Shown here: positions 47,431-60,364 of the stretch, one piece after another
Layout of the letters: each line of letters begins with the position of its first letter
Numbering within the stretch: position 1 is the stretch's first letter
Source: Welwitschia mirabilis
Lineage: Eukaryota; Gnetophyta; Gnetopsida; Welwitschiales
DNA length: 64,000 bases
NCBI GenBank assembly: GCA_051453625.1
Contig: JBOZIK010000001.1
Coordinates: forward strand, 179,953,367-180,017,366
Reading direction: 5' to 3'
Notes under the pieces: model-generated
Database searches by the model: none
Seen by the model: only the letters and a program-made list of their open reading frames with translations
Told to the model about the DNA's origin: nothing
Translations under genes and position numbers: made by a program

Positions 47431-48890
47431 ATGAGATCAATGAGGTTATGTTACCATGATCTAAGCCATAATGACTTAATAATTTAAGGTTTATTTTATG
47501 AAGTTATAGGACATTATTAAAATAAAGGTTTTTCTATTGGATGATTCAAGTTAGATATTTAGAGTTTACTCATTTCTAACTTCAACATCTAAGTTTAACT
47601 TATTACAATCTCATATCTTGATTTTATTTTAATTCATTACAAGGTAAGACAACTTTGTATTACCTCTTTTTAATTTCACCTTGATTTATCCCTATAAAAA
47701 GAATGAAATTGGGACTCTACTACAATGAGGACTTTGGTTTATATAAATTGTAAAAGCTAACATCGAAGATAATTTTACATATAAATAATTTTTAAAATTA
47801 TTTAAGGGAAGTCTAGCATAAATTAAATTTGAGAAGATAGTTAATTCTTTACTTATTCTAAAATTTTTTCTAATGTTTGTAAAAAACTCTATAGGAATAT
47901 TTTTACTAGGAATTCCATCTCGCTAGGTCATTTAGCTATGGTTTCTAAGAATATTTTTTCTTACATTTTGATATGCTTATGTGAAAAATAAAACTTGTCA
48001 TATGTAATTTTAATGTAGGCTTTAAGTGTAATTACCATGTAGGTGCTATGTATAGTTGTTAGCATGATTTAGAAGTAATCTTGACAAAAGTAATATGTTA
48101 AGTTTAAAGGGAATAAAGGTGTAAGGAATAAGTTATATTTAGACACGATTTTTAGTAAAAGGTATAAGAGATTAATATGAGGAGGATTATTTTATGATAA
48201 GAAATTTTTTAAGCCTTATAAATAAGAAGGTGTAAGATGATAAAGGGCATTATCTGAGAAATTCCTTAAGAGATGTTTTAAAAGTTGAAGTTAAGAAGGA
48301 AGAAGTAAGAGATCTTATAGTTAAGAGCTTGAGAAAAGCTCTTTGTCAAAAACTTTAGGAGAAAAAGGTCATGAATCACTTGTATTCTCTCTTGAAGGCT
48401 ATCAAGCATTAAATTCATCAAAGTGGTTAAGCCTAGATGAGGCTTTAGGAGGCCACTATTGAGAAGAGCCTGTAAAACCTTTATTTCATGTGAGTTTGGT
48501 TTGTAAGCCTCTATTATTTATACCTTATTATAAAGTGATTCCTAATTCCCTATAATACCTTTTTTATTGTATATTTTATTTTTTATTTTTTATTCCTCAT
48601 TGGATAAAGGTGTTCTTGAGGTTTGTATTACATTATATTTACATTAAAATTCCTTGCTTTCTATTAAAGATATAAATCAAACTTAATAGGATATACCATC
48701 CAATATTACTTTATCAATTCATGGTTTTGTTATTTGATTTTTATAACTGCACTTAGGATATTTTATATGTAGATCTTTGAAAATTTTATAAAAAAGGCAT
48801 TTAATATCTCCATGGCATAGTGGCTAAATATAGGAATTATTAAATTGACTCTTAAGCTAGGTGATCCTTTATTTGCAAATAAGTAATGAT
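47431..48890. other. AT-rich stretch; weak LTR-like segment at about 48,000-48,560
   Basis: No gene seen. From about 47,998 the + strand reads tgtcatatgtaattttaatg, has 'tataaataag' near 48,218, and later 'ttgtattctctcttg' and 'agagcctgtaaaaccttta'. This order resembles copia LTRs, but no ends, primer site or partner can be shown. Confidence 0.25.
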
Positions 48891-48929
48891 ATATTACTTT
48901 ATTATCTATTCCTTAAAAGATTATGGCTA

Positions 48930-49400
48930 AAGAAAGTGCAAATAAAGATAATCCTTTTCTTGATCACTTAATGTTAAAATAATAGACATGATTTTATAAT
49001 AAGTTATATTCCTTAAAAATATTTTATCTATTATTAAATTTCTTAAATAGGCTTTTTGATTATGATAATAAATATTTACTTCTTCAATTACATTTTGCTA
49101 AGGCTTATGATAGAATAATCTGGTAGTATTTTCTTAAGCTTTTAGATCATTTAAGGTAAGAAATTAATTTATTCAACATATTAAGATTTTTTTTGGTAAT
49201 GCATTCACTATGACTTTGATGACTAATACTAGATATGAGATCTTTCCTATGCAATTCTCTATCTGACATGGCTACACTTTTTCTTATTATTTATATTTTA
49301 TAGCTTTTGAAGGTTTATCTTACTTGATTAGGAAGTTTCAGTGTGATGATTTATTATAGGGAATTGGTGTACTAAGTAATGAAAATCTCCTTTTTCAACT
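48930..49400 (+). pseudogene. Second LINE: reverse transcriptase remnant
   Basis: At about 49,090 the + frame reads LQLHFAKAYDRIIW, matching the family (L)xLDFxKAYDRVxW, which carries the first catalytic Asp. Then, in a neighbouring frame, FTMTLMTNTRYEIFPMQFSI and FSYYLYFIAFEGLSYLI (49,205-49,340) match the stretch ..VLVNG..S..F.I.RGVRQG and PLSPYLFILxxEGLS. RGVRQGC itself has decayed. This element differs in wording from the first LINE. The 5' part is not traceable. Confidence 0.65.
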
Positions 49401-49411
49401 AGTGTACTAGT

Positions 49412-49790
49412 AATACTTTTTTAGTGTTACCATACATAAATAGTAACATCAATACTACCAAATCCATTATTGAGATATGCTTTACAACTTTTACTTCTAA
49501 AACTCATTGGAAAGTCTAAGATTATTACCAATTAATGGCATACAATTAATGATTAAAACTTAAATATGTAAATTACTTGTATTCAACCAAAGAAACTCCA
49601 ATACCTTTTTAGTGTTAGAATAAATAAATAATAACATCAATACTATCAAATCTGCTATTGAGATATGTTTTGTAACTTATACTTCTAAAACTCATTAGAG
49701 TAAGTCTAAGATTATTACAAATTGGTAGCATACAATTAATGATTAAAATTTAAATATATAAATTACTTGGATTTAACCAAAGTAACCCTT
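49412..49790. repeat. Tandem duplication, two units of about 189 bp, no gap involved
   Basis: Unit 1 (49412-49600) and unit 2 (49601-49790) share 'tttttagtgtta', 'aacatcaatacta', 'attgagatatg', 'acttctaaaactcatt', 'catacaattaatgatta' and 'aaattactt', with perhaps 10% difference. Unlike most duplications here it lies in continuous sequence, so it is real. Confidence 0.85.
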
Positions 49791-49962
49791 TAGATTATTC
49801 TAAATCTTTAGTTCCCTTGTATTTTTGTAAGATATACATTAAAATCTTATGCTTTAGAATACTAATAATAAAGTTAATAAACCATTGACCTTAACAAGGC
49901 ATTGAGTATTAGTAAAACACCTTTAACTAAAGCTTTTTATGTGTGCACATCCATGTGTTCTA

Positions 49963-51913
49963 TTTTTTATGTCATAATCAACTTATTAAAATAAAATTTC
50001 ATAGAGTTCCTTAGATAAAGTAAGTTCTTTTAATTGAGTCAAGTGGTCTTCAAATTCTAGATTTTCATAAACAAGTTCCTTGTCTTATCATTAAAATGTT
50101 CATTCACATTGTTTTTTTGTTTATAAGATTTGAAAGAAATATTTAAGTTGTAACAGAATGTGACCTTTAAGTAGACTATGTGATATCTGGAAATTTTTAG
50201 TTCTATTCATATTTTATTTAACTTAAAAATTAAGAATATAGATTGAGCTAGTCCCTTTTAGATTCTATGGGATTATTGGTTAAACTATAGATATTAATGA
50301 AAAATTTATCAATTGCTTTATGATCACTTCACTATTGATAGATTTCTAGTTTAGTGTAATCTTTTATTGAAAACTGAAAATTTTCATGACAAATTAGTTA
50401 ATAGAATGAAGGAAAAAATTTATCTTTTATGGTGATTTTAAACAATGGAATAATCATGTTATGCTTACTTCTATTTGATTTTACATTTGTATACAATTAT
50501 AATCATTTTGAATAGGTAATCAAGCCTCTATTTAAGCTATGAATTTCTTAGATTTTATTCATTAGAAAATCAAAGCATAGTTAATCTTTCAATTAAATGT
50601 ATTTATACTTCTTTTTCTAAGGATATTGAAGTAAGGCTCCAATAATATTTGTAATTATTTAAAATTCTTCAAGACAATGGAAAGATTCCAACTACTCTAA
50701 GGTTGTGAATTTTAGAGATTAATTTCTCACTAAGGTCTACCTCTTAGTGAATGTTTATAACACCTTTTCAATAAAAAGATCAGAAGTCCATTATATGAGA
50801 GTACGAAGTTTTACTAGCATTTTTTTCTACACATGTGTTTGGACTCAAAATTTAGCTACATTATTTTTAGTATAACTTCAAATATTTTNNNNNNNNNNNN
50901 NNNNNNNNNNNNNNNNNNNNNNNNNNNNNNNNNNNNNNNNNNNNNNNNNNNNNNNNNNNNNNNNNNNNNNNNNNNNNNNNNNNNNNNNTTTTTTATGTCA
51001 TACTCAACTTCTTAAAATAAAATTTCATAGAGTTTCTTAGATAAAATATGTTCTTTTGATTGAGTTAAGTGGTCTTCAAATTTTAGATTTTCATAAACAA
51101 GTTCCTTGTCTTACCATTAAAATGTTCATTCACATTGTTTTTTTTGTTTATAAGATTTTAAAGAAATATTTAAGTTGTAACAACATGTCGCCCTTAAGTA
51201 GAATATGTGATATCTGGATATTTTTAGTTCTATTCATATTTTATTTAACTTAAAAATTAAGAATATAGATGGAGCTGGTCCCTTTTAGGTTCTATGTGAT
51301 TATTGGTTAAACTATAGATATGAATGAAAAATTTGTCAATTGCCTTATAATCACTTCACTATTGATAGATTTCTTGTTCAGCGTAATATTTTATTGAAAA
51401 CTAAAAATTTTCATGACAAATTAGTTAATAGAATGAAGGAAAAAAGTTTATCTTTTATAGTGATTTTAAACAATGGAATAATCATGTTATGCTTACTTCT
51501 ATTTTATTTTAAATTTGTATACAATTATAATCATTTTGAATAGGTAATCAAGCCTCCATTTAAGCTATGAATTCCTTAGATTTTATTCACTAGAAAATCA
51601 AAGCATAGTTAATCTTTCAACTAAATGTATTTATACTTATTTATCTAAGGATATTGAAGTAAGGCTCAAATAATATTTCTAATTATTTAAAATTCTTTAA
51701 GACAATGGAAAGATTCAAACTACTCTAAGGTTATGATTTTTAGACGTTACTTTCTCACCAAGGTCTACCTCTTGGTGAATGTTTATAATACCTTTTTAAT
51801 AAAAAGATCAGAAGTCAATTATATGAGAGTACTAAGTTTTTCTAGCATTTTTTCTACACGTGTTTGGACTCAAAATTTAGCTACATTATTTTTAGTGTAA
51901 CTTCAAATATTTT
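49963..51913. repeat. Direct duplication of about 926 bp around a 100-N gap
   Basis: Positions 49963-50888 recur at 50989-51913 with scattered substitutions, each abutting the gap at 50889-50988. They contain the probable LINE C-terminal region. Confidence 0.9.
50280..51830 (+). pseudogene. Probable C-terminal part of the second LINE, present twice
   Basis: At 51340-51543 a 67-codon + frame reads NHFTIDRFLVQRNILLKTKN, then DKLVNRMKEK (diverged copy at 50,330-50,450), which fits the LINE region after the RT, where a D.(L/V)V.R(M/I)..KL...W segment occurs. The fit is modest, and the hydrophobic tail is AT-driven. Position downstream of the RT remnant, on the same strand, supports the call. Confidence 0.35.
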
Positions 51914-53200
51914 AGCTTAATTTTTTAAGTGATCCATGATAGGGTTACTAGTAACATAATGAGAAACATGGCAATTTTCTTTTGTAATTTTAATATTTAT
52001 ATGAGATTTGAAAGATGAGATGCTTCAAACTATTATAAGATGCTAATGTAAAAACACATGTAGGAGATGTCATTGTTAAATCTCTATCTACATCTTAACT
52101 TTAATTGATGCCATAGAATTAGAAAATTATTCTAGAGGCTTAATAATTAAATTATCTACTAGATGATTAGATGGAAACTAAAACTCAAAATTAATTAATT
52201 TTATTTTTTCCCTTGATTTTTTATATTTAAAGTTGGATATTTTTTCATTCTTACCTCTCTTTATTATGTTTATTTTATGTGAAAGAATTATTTCTACTTA
52301 CTTCTCTTTATAACCATTTTGTATAAGTCTTTGTTTTTTTAATGAAGTATCCTTTTTCTAATTTATAAATAAAAAATAAAAATAATTAAAAAATCTAAGA
52401 TATTCAAAAATATTTAGCATCAATCATCGTGATATAATGAAGTTTAAACTTTTTAAGTTCTTAATATTATCTTGAATTTATGCGTTGTATATATCTAATG
52501 TTTAATCACTATATATCTATTTATAATATCTACTGAACAAGTGTGTGGACATTTACTTAAATGACTTTCTCCTTAACAATGATGTTGACTTTGGTCATAG
52601 TGAATAAAAATTTTAATCAAAAATTAAATATAATAATTAATTAAAAATCCAAAGCATACATCTTGACTATGAAAAATTTTAGCTGAGATTGATGTATTAA
52701 CCTATTGGTTAATTATCATCCTTAACTTTATTGTCAAAGGATTTATTGATTATGGCTAAATTCAATAACGTTTCCAAAGATAAAAATCATTTAAATAAAT
52801 GTTCTTATCCTTATTCAATAGGTAGTACAAACAGATACATCTCAACCAACATTATATCAAAGTATAAATCTAAGATAATGTCTACATGGCACTAATGCAC
52901 GTGATTAAATTTGATGGAGTTATCATATTTTTTTTACTTAAATGATATATAAACAATATATCAAGGAAAATATTATGATGAAAGAAATAAAGAATAATTG
53001 AAAGCGATAATAATATTTCATTCAAAAAGTAATAATACTTAATTAGATATGATTTGATTAAAAAGTATAGCATAGAATAAATGAAAAGTTATGCTAATGA
53101 TTTTTTTCTAGACTTTTAAGTTTTCAATATGATGCTTCTTCTTAATTTGATTTTAAAATTTAAATCCTTTATTAGATTTTTATATATTTGTTTATAGAAG
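51914..53200. other. AT-rich stretch without a recognisable gene
   Basis: No motif seen. The - frame 52882-53073 is Leu/Ile/Tyr-rich and AT-driven. Confidence 0.5.
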
Positions 53201-55522
53201 GAACATAATATATTTAATGATTCAATGAACTTCACTTAAGACATAATCACAAAAGTTACTTTTAGCATCTCCCTTAGATATATTTTTATGCATGCTCTAC
53301 TAAGGGTTATTTCTTATGATTTATGAAGTATTAAGGCTCCAATAGTTTTTAGAGGTAGCTGTATTGATTGATCTCTAAAGAAGGGAATAATGGAAGCTAT
53401 TTTTAAACTTGTATTATCAAAACAAACTTTAGCATAGGTATAAAGTCTAATCGTTAAATAGATTGGAAGTTTAAGTGGATTCTTTTCTAGATGAAAAATT
53501 CCTTTTTTTAACAACCCACATGAAGCATTTGTTAATCCTTTTTTAAGCCATATCTTTATTATCAACATAATCTTAGTTTCTTAACATAGAAGATTCTATT
53601 GTATTTCACCCTTGGTACTCTTATCTTTAAATGGATCTCATGTCCTATTTATTAGACATTGTATAATAGATGATTAGATTTTATGTAAAGATTTTTTAAT
53701 TAAGAGTGTCAACCATATCATTTATGGAAAATAGATGAAATTCATTTTCAAATCCATTACTTCCATTAGATGTTAACGGTATTTCAAAATTTCTCATTAT
53801 AAATTCATAATCCTCATCTAAAAATTTGTCATCCTTTATGATTATCGATACATTTCTATATAGTTGTTATTTTATCTCATCAACTATGTGTCTATAGGTT
53901 ACATCAAATATAGAAAATATATTAAATTCTCTTTATAGCACTCTCATTTTCTTATTACCACTATAAGGTAAACAATACTTCATTAGAGGTAGTTAAACAA
54001 GATCACTTATTAATATGATAGATCTTCCATCAAAACTCTTATGGAATCTAGTTGGAAATAATTTATTAAGAATTTTACAAATATTAAATAACATATTTCA
54101 ACCTATGAAATAGATTTCATCAAAAATACTATATTTTGCATCTTATAGTTTCTCTTGAATTCACAATAATTATCTTAGTGCACTAGGCTCATAGTCACTA
54201 ATTTTAATACCTAATGCCAAATGTATCATTCTTTCTTTAATGTTGCACATAGAAACTTTAGTGGATGCAACTATCATAATAATACTTATAATGTGTGGAT
54301 ACATTTTTTAAATTTAGTTGCTATGTCTTGAGTGAGAAATGATTCTTCTATTTTTCCTTTTCTTTGATTATCATTAAAGAAATGGAACATCATTTTCCTT
54401 AAAATATTACATCACTAAATAAGAAATAATTATGTTAAAGCTTTTTTATTTCAAACTAGGACTAGATAGTTTATTCATTTAATTTAATTCATTTTTCATC
54501 TTGCACTAATAATTCTTTATTGTAGTATTACTTTNNNNNNNNNNNNNNNNNNNNNNNNNNNNNNNNNNNNNNNNNNNNNNNNNNNNNNNNNNNNNNNNNN
54601 NNNNNNNNNNNNNNNNNNNNNNNNNNNNNNNNNNTTTATTAGACATCATATAATAGATGATTAGATTTTATGTAAAGATTTTTTTAATTAAGAGTGTCAA
54701 TAATATCAGTTATGGAAAATAGATGAAATTCATTTTCAAATCCATTACTTCCATTAGATGTTAATGGTATTTCAAAATTTCTCATTAAAAAGTCATAATG
54801 CTCATCTAAAAATTTTTCATCCTTTATGATTATCCATACATTTATATATAGTTGTTGTTTTATCTCATCAACTATGTATCTATAGGTTACATCAAATATA
54901 GGAAATATATTAAATTCTCTTTATAGTACTCTCATTTTCTTATTACCACTATAAGGTAATCAATACTTGATTAGAGATAGTTAAATAAGATCACCTATTA
55001 ATATGATAGATCTTCCATCAAAAATATTATGGCATCTAGTTGGAAATAACTTATTAAGCATTTTATAAATATTAAATAACATATTTCAACCTATGAAATA
55101 GATGTCATCAAAAATACTATATTGTGCATCTTATAGTTTCTCTTGAATTCACAATAATTGTCTTAATGCAATAGGCTCATAGTTACTAATGTTAATACCC
55201 AATGCCAAATGTGTCATTCTTTCTTTAATGTTGCACATAGAAACTTTAGTCAATGCAACTATCATAAGAATACTTATAATGTGTGGATACATTTTTTGAA
55301 TTTAGTTGCTATGTCTTAAGTGAGAAATGATTTTTCTATTTTTTCTTTTCTTTGATTATCATTAAGGAAATGGAACATCATTTTCCTTAAAATATTGCAT
55401 CACTAAATAAGAAATAATTATGTTGAAGCTTTTTAATTTCAAACTAGGACTAGATAGTTTATTCATTTAATTTAATTCATTGTTCATCTTGCACTGACAA
55501 TTCTTTATTATAGTATTACTTT
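53200..55522 (-). pseudogene. PIF1-family DNA helicase pseudogene, probably from a Helitron-type element
   Basis: PIF1 helicases unwind DNA 5' to 3'; in Helitrons the domain is fused to a Rep nuclease. On the - strand: a motif-Ia-like segment (STKVSMCNIKERMIHLALGI; compare TGxAAxNIxGxTIHSxL) near 55,240 and 54,260; a Walker B-like segment SIFDEIYFIG near 54,130-54,100 (FDDIYFIG in the other copy; compare LIIDEMSMVG); FDGRSIILISDLV near 54,020 (compare FGGxSVILxGDxxQLPPV). The open frame 53568-53314 holds the C-terminal part: LPIYLTIRLYTY, IIPFFRD, QLPLKTIGALILHKS, followed in phase by a stop where HKSQG has Q. Downstream LKVTFVIMS fits (A)LTFVALSRVR. The Walker A end is not visible. Stops throughout; the middle is duplicated around a gap. 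Confidence 0.75.
53648..55522. repeat. Direct duplication of about 888 bp around a 100-N gap
   Basis: Positions 53648-54534 recur at 54635-55522 with a few per cent difference, each abutting the gap at 54535-54634. Both copies carry the PIF1 helicase core on the - strand. Confidence 0.9.
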
Positions 55523-56140
55523 AAACAAAGAAAACAACCTATCTTATGTAATCCTCCCTTGTATAGTTTGTAGACTAATCAAACAATCATAATCACAAAG
55601 TCCAAGCATTTTTTGTTCACTTTTTAGAGAAATCATTCATTTAGTAGATGTCCTTAGATTTCTTCATGGTTATTTTCATATTGTTATACCTATGTTAGTT
55701 TTACATCTTCATGTTCATTCTTCTCTGCATTTTAAGGTTTAAAATCGTCATGTGGAGAGGTGGAATACCTTCTTTCTTAAATTCTTACATCACAATATGA
55801 GAAATTAATATGTTCAAGAATTTTTCTTTTTGTCCTTTTTTTGTTTCAAATTTAGTTTATATAAGCTACTAATTTGATTTATGTCATACTATGTTAATAA
55901 ATTCCATGCTAATATATTAACAAAGAGGGAAAAGAGATATTTTGTGTAATCCTCTTCTTTATAGTTTATAGAATAATCAAATTATTTATTATAGTTACAA
56001 AATTAAAGCTTTTCTTATTTAAATCAAGCCTTCATTTAGTATATTTCTTATTAGAACTTTGCAATCATTTTCATATTGTTATAACTATGCTAGCCTCACA
56101 TCTTCATGTGCATACTTCTTTACATATTCACATTCAAAAT
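55364..56140. repeat. Tandem duplication, two diverged units of about 390 bp, no gap involved
   Basis: Unit A (about 55364-55754) and unit B (about 55755-56140) share in order 'cttaaa.t.ttacatcac', 'gagaaatta/gaaataatta', 'tttcaaa.ta', 'tatgtaatcctc / tgtgtaatcctc', 'tatagtttgtagactaatc / tatagtttatagaataatc', 'tcattttcatattgttata' and 'acatcttcatgt'. Identity is lower than in the gap pairs. It lies on the N-terminal side of the PIF1 pseudogene, but I recognise no domain in it. Confidence 0.7.
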
Positions 56141-57628
56141 ACTCATTGCACAAACGATTATCTTGATTATATAGATGTCTTATATACATTCATTTTTTCT
56201 TTTATTTATCATTTATTCTTCTTAAATCATATGTTAAATCTCTATATAATAAATGAAGTAGCAACTAACCCAAAAATTTGCATCAATCTTTCTTCACCCT
56301 TTTTTGATTTCAACTAAAACATTGGAGTAACTTTGATAATCTCATGTTCCATTTCTTATATCTCATGCATCATGTCCTATTTTCTTTAACTTTCATATGT
56401 AAAAACTTTAGTATATGTAAATAATGATATTCCTTTCATAGGAAACAACCTATTTGGATAATATTTGAACATTGTGTTAAATGTGTATTATATATTTAAA
56501 ATATGACTACATTTTACTTTATTGTAAATTCACTTGGATAAATTAAATGAGATAAATGAATTGCTGATTTCAAGTAATAGAAGTCCATGTGACATGCTTA
56601 AGAAATTACAAGATGATCTAAATCATAAATTTTACTAGTCTTTGTTTATAACATCCTTAAGAAATGGCAAACTTGATTTGTTTAGGTTATGGAATTAGTA
56701 CAATCAGATTACAACTTAAAATAACAATGTAATAGAATTAATGAGAGAAGCTTAAACAAATTAAATAATCATTTAATGAAAATACAAAAAATAATAAAAG
56801 CTAAACCAAATTAAATCCTAAATTAACAAAATTAAAAACTTGATCAAAATAAATGATAATTTAAGAAACATAGTTATTGAAAGCTAAAAATGATTGAAGT
56901 GATAATATTTAAAGAAAATAATTTTAAAATGTTAAGTTATAATTTAAATATTATGATTAAGTTCATATTTTATTTAAAAAGAAAAAAAATATCAAGGATA
57001 CATTGGTTTGAAAGAACGTAATTAGTTATACTTTAATTACACATTTTAATAAAAGTAAAGGATTATGTTTAAGTTTTATGTAGAATATAAACTATAAAAA
57101 TGTTTCTAAATTAAGTATCAAAATAATAACTTATTTGATTTAAAATGAAAAACTCAATTCTTGATTCATGATCCCTCCATATTTATAGTAAATGTTTAAT
57201 ATCAGATGTTTTGTATTTAATCTTTAATAAATTATTAACCTAGAGAATTAAGGTTTCTAGTAAATATTTTTAATTTTAAAAATATAAAATGATTTAAAAT
57301 ATTAAAATAATTTCAATAAATAAGTTAATAGAATAGAATAATTTATTTTTAGTTAAAATAAAAAANNNNNNNNNNNNNNNNNNNNNNNNNNNNNNNNNNN
57401 NNNNNNNNNNNNNNNNNNNNNNNNNNNNNNNNNNNNNNNNNNNNNNNNNNNNNNNNNTTTATGAGATGTCTTTTAATATATATATATATATAATTATTAA
57501 AAACTAAAATGATAATTTTTAATTAAAAATACTATTCCTAACTTTTAGATTAATTAATAAATGTATAATACTTTTTTTTTAAAAACATTTCTATATTAAA
57601 AAATAAACAAAAGTAAGATTACAAAGCT
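56141..57628. other. AT-rich stretch without a recognisable gene
   Basis: One of the most AT-rich parts of the window. It holds a (ta)n microsatellite at about 57,475-57,492 and a 92-N gap at 57366-57457 for which I see no flanking duplication. Confidence 0.5.
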
Positions 57629-57878
57629 ATTTAATGTGGATCCCAAATTAGAGAAGATCTTTAATCAAAGAGCTTAAAAGGAAAAGTAGGGAATTCACAT
57701 GAANNNNNNNNNNNNNNNNNNNNNNNNNNNNNNNNNNNNNNNNNNNNNNNNNNNNNNNNNNNNNNNNNNNNNNNNNNNNNNNNNNNNNNNNNNNNNNNNN
57801 NNNTATTTAATGTGGATCCCAAACTAGAGAAGATCTTTAGACAAAGAGCTCAAAAGGAAAAGTAGGAAATTCACATGA
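57629..57878. repeat. Direct duplication of 75 bp around a 100-N gap
   Basis: Positions 57629-57703 and 57804-57878 differ at a few bases and abut the gap at 57704-57803. Confidence 0.9.
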
Positions 57879-58079
57879 AATTTAAATCTTAATACTCTAA
57901 ATAATAGAATGTTTGGAAGAAAAAAGGAAAGCACTAAAGAATTCATTATTAAACATGCCTTTATTTTAAATCTTCCATAGTTCAAATAAGATCCTACATT
58001 ATAAGAGGCTACTTTCACCATTGCAAAGGATTTCTAGATTCATCAATACCATGAGAGTAGAAAGCTTGTAAATTTACTG

Positions 58080-58200
58080 CCATCCCAAAGAGTAGCTAGC
58101 CCATGTCCAAGTAGAAGAAGTTACTCGATAAGAACAAAACATGTGCTGAAGGGATTGCTCATTACCACAACATGGATAAATGACATAAAACCTAAAAAAT
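58080..58200 (-). pseudogene. LINE zinc-binding domain (zf-RVT) remnant
   Basis: The - strand reads YPCCGNEQSLQHMFCSYRV, matching CPxCGxxxES(x)xHLFxxCPFA with the first Cys changed to Tyr, the His kept and the last Cys kept. WTW follows at the position of the family's closing Trp. This domain closes plant LINE ORF2 proteins. Confidence 0.65.
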
Positions 58201-58794
58201 AAAAAAGTCGATCATTAAGATAAATCTTATTACAAATAAGGAATCAACAAAAAATTTAAATTTTATAAGGAGCAAAAAACCACCAATTATAGAGAAATAA
58301 ATTCTATCAAGATCCTTTTAAGAGTTAAGTATGTCAAATTTTACTTAGGTGCTCAAAAATTGGAGTAGAATCATACCATACCTTATTCATGGATTTAGCT
58401 TTAATATCCCTATAGTTATGATTATTGTTTTAAGTTTAAACCTCAAAATAACTTTGAGAATTTAAATAAATATGAAGTGAAGTAAGTCATGAGTACAAAA
58501 TGTTACAAGCAGTTCTATTATTACTAAATTAATAAAACATTCACTATGCTTAAATCTAAGTAAGCTAAGAACTAGAATGATAATTATAGACATCTTTAAT
58601 CTCCATGATTCCTTTGCAAAATAAAGAAAGAGTAGTGAAGTCATGTTTCTCTATGAGAGTATTCTCTAAATCACTAAGTTAAAGGAATCAGTAAGGGAAG
58701 GTATTTTAGTAAACAAGAGTACTAAGATCTTGAAGTAGACTTTTAATAGTAAGCCACAAGTCCTAGATAGATCTAATAAAAATGGAGTGGCATC

Positions 58795-59422
58795 ATTTTA
58801 TATGAATAGACAAGAGAAGAATCTACCAATAAAAGATGGATGGACAAGATTTCCTACTATGAGGAAGGGAAGATTGAATGGATTTCCTAATAAAAACCTT
58901 CCAATACACATCCTAATCACTTACTTCAATAAGCCAATGAGCTGCAATATCTTTATCTTGATGAAAAATATTTTTTGTGGTTAATTCTATAAGATCTTTA
59001 AGAGAAGTGAAAATATCCCAAGCAACTCTAATAAATACTCTTTGATTAAAATCTTTAGNNNNNNNNNNNNNNNNNNNNNNNNNNNNNNNNNNNNNNNNNN
59101 NNNNNNNNNNNNNNNNNNNNNNNNNNNNNNNNNNNNNNNNNNNNNNNNNNNNNNNNNNATTTTATATGAATAGACAAGAGAAGAATCTACCAATAAAAGA
59201 TGGATGAACAAGCTTTCCTACTATGAGGAAGGGAAGATTAAATGGAGCTCCTAATAAAAACCTTCCAATACACATCCCAATCACTTACTTCAATAAGCCA
59301 GTGGGCTACAATAACTTTATCATGATGAAAAATACTTTTTGTGATTAATCCTCTAAGATCTTTAAGACAAGTGAAAATGTCCCAAGAAACTCTAATAAAG
59401 CCTCTTTTATTAGAATCTTTAG
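58795..59422. repeat. Direct duplication of 264 bp around a 100-N gap
   Basis: Positions 58795-59058 and 59159-59422 have the same length and differ by scattered substitutions; each abuts the gap at 59059-59158. Both lie inside the third LINE. Confidence 0.9.
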
Positions 59423-59879
59423 AATTCTAAAGAATGTTTTTTAAAATTCTAACAAGCATATTATGAGAATATTTAGAGAAAGCAAGATAGGTAGAACATA
59501 AAACATGAGTGGCTATAAGGATTCGGTCATGAACAAAAATTTTTCCATGTAAATAAAGATCTTTATAGAGCCATTTTTAAATCTTGTATTAAATATTTTT
59601 CATAACCCACTATTAAAACTAAGAAAGAAAGAGATCTAGAAATTAAAAAGCATAACAAAAATCTTAAAACCTCACCTGGTAGATGATGAAACTTAAATAA
59701 GCGTAGCAATTAGAAAGTGATTAGAGTAAAAATTATGTATATTTTTCTTAGTTAATACAAGAACTAGAATCTAACATTAAATATTTAGGCACCAAAGTAG
59801 AGAGCTAATGTTTGGTGAAGCATTGTGAACTAGGAAGAAAGATTCATAATCAAAGTGAGCATTACAAAACTAATTAGAG

Positions 59880-60100
59880 TGACAAGTTAGGGATAGCTCA
59901 TGAATAGATCTTGATTGAAAACAAGAATAGATGACATATCCCAAAGTATCAATAGCAATTATGAACAAGTAAGGATCTAAGGAACAACCTTGACAAATTG
60001 ATCCCTTAAGTTAAAAAGAAGTAGAGATATACCCATTAATACAAACTCTAGTAAAGGCATCTAAGAAAAGCATCTTAATGTATTGTAAAAATTCATGTCC
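59880..60100 (-). pseudogene. LINE reverse transcriptase remnant (third LINE)
   Basis: The - strand reads IKMLFLDAFTRVCINGYIS, matching I..LY......V.VNG..S, then GSICQGCSLDPYLFIIAIDTL, matching the RT core (R)GVRQGCPLAPYLFL.(A/V)E.L with Arg changed to Cys and Pro to Asp/Leu. The YADD box is not traceable downstream. (Positions approximate.). Confidence 0.75.
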
Positions 60101-60364
60101 AAAGAGGGAGCAATGAAAAGACTATATGAGATACCATAGTTATATCATCATATCATTCTAATAGGATATAAAACTTAAGGTGAGCTAGTCATCAAACTCG
60201 GGGAAAGGGAAAGGTTATTTTGAACAAGTTCTTCAAATTAATGGATTTATCATCATTGAAAAGGAGGGGATTGTAAGTATAAAGTTTCAATAATTCTAAC
60301 AAGCATGAGAATCAAGCGAAAAGATGATTATCATTCATCATAGTCATGTTAAGAAGTCAACCTT

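Larger units (their letters stand above)
57629..60130 (-). mobile_element. Third LINE, decayed, - strand
   Basis: Two LINE landmarks lie on the - strand in the right order: the RT palm (about 60,085-59,890) and the zinc-binding domain after the RT (about 58,195-58,085). The sequence between and beyond is broken by stops and inflated by two gap-linked duplications. The element differs in wording from the other two LINEs. Ends cannot be placed. Confidence 0.7.
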
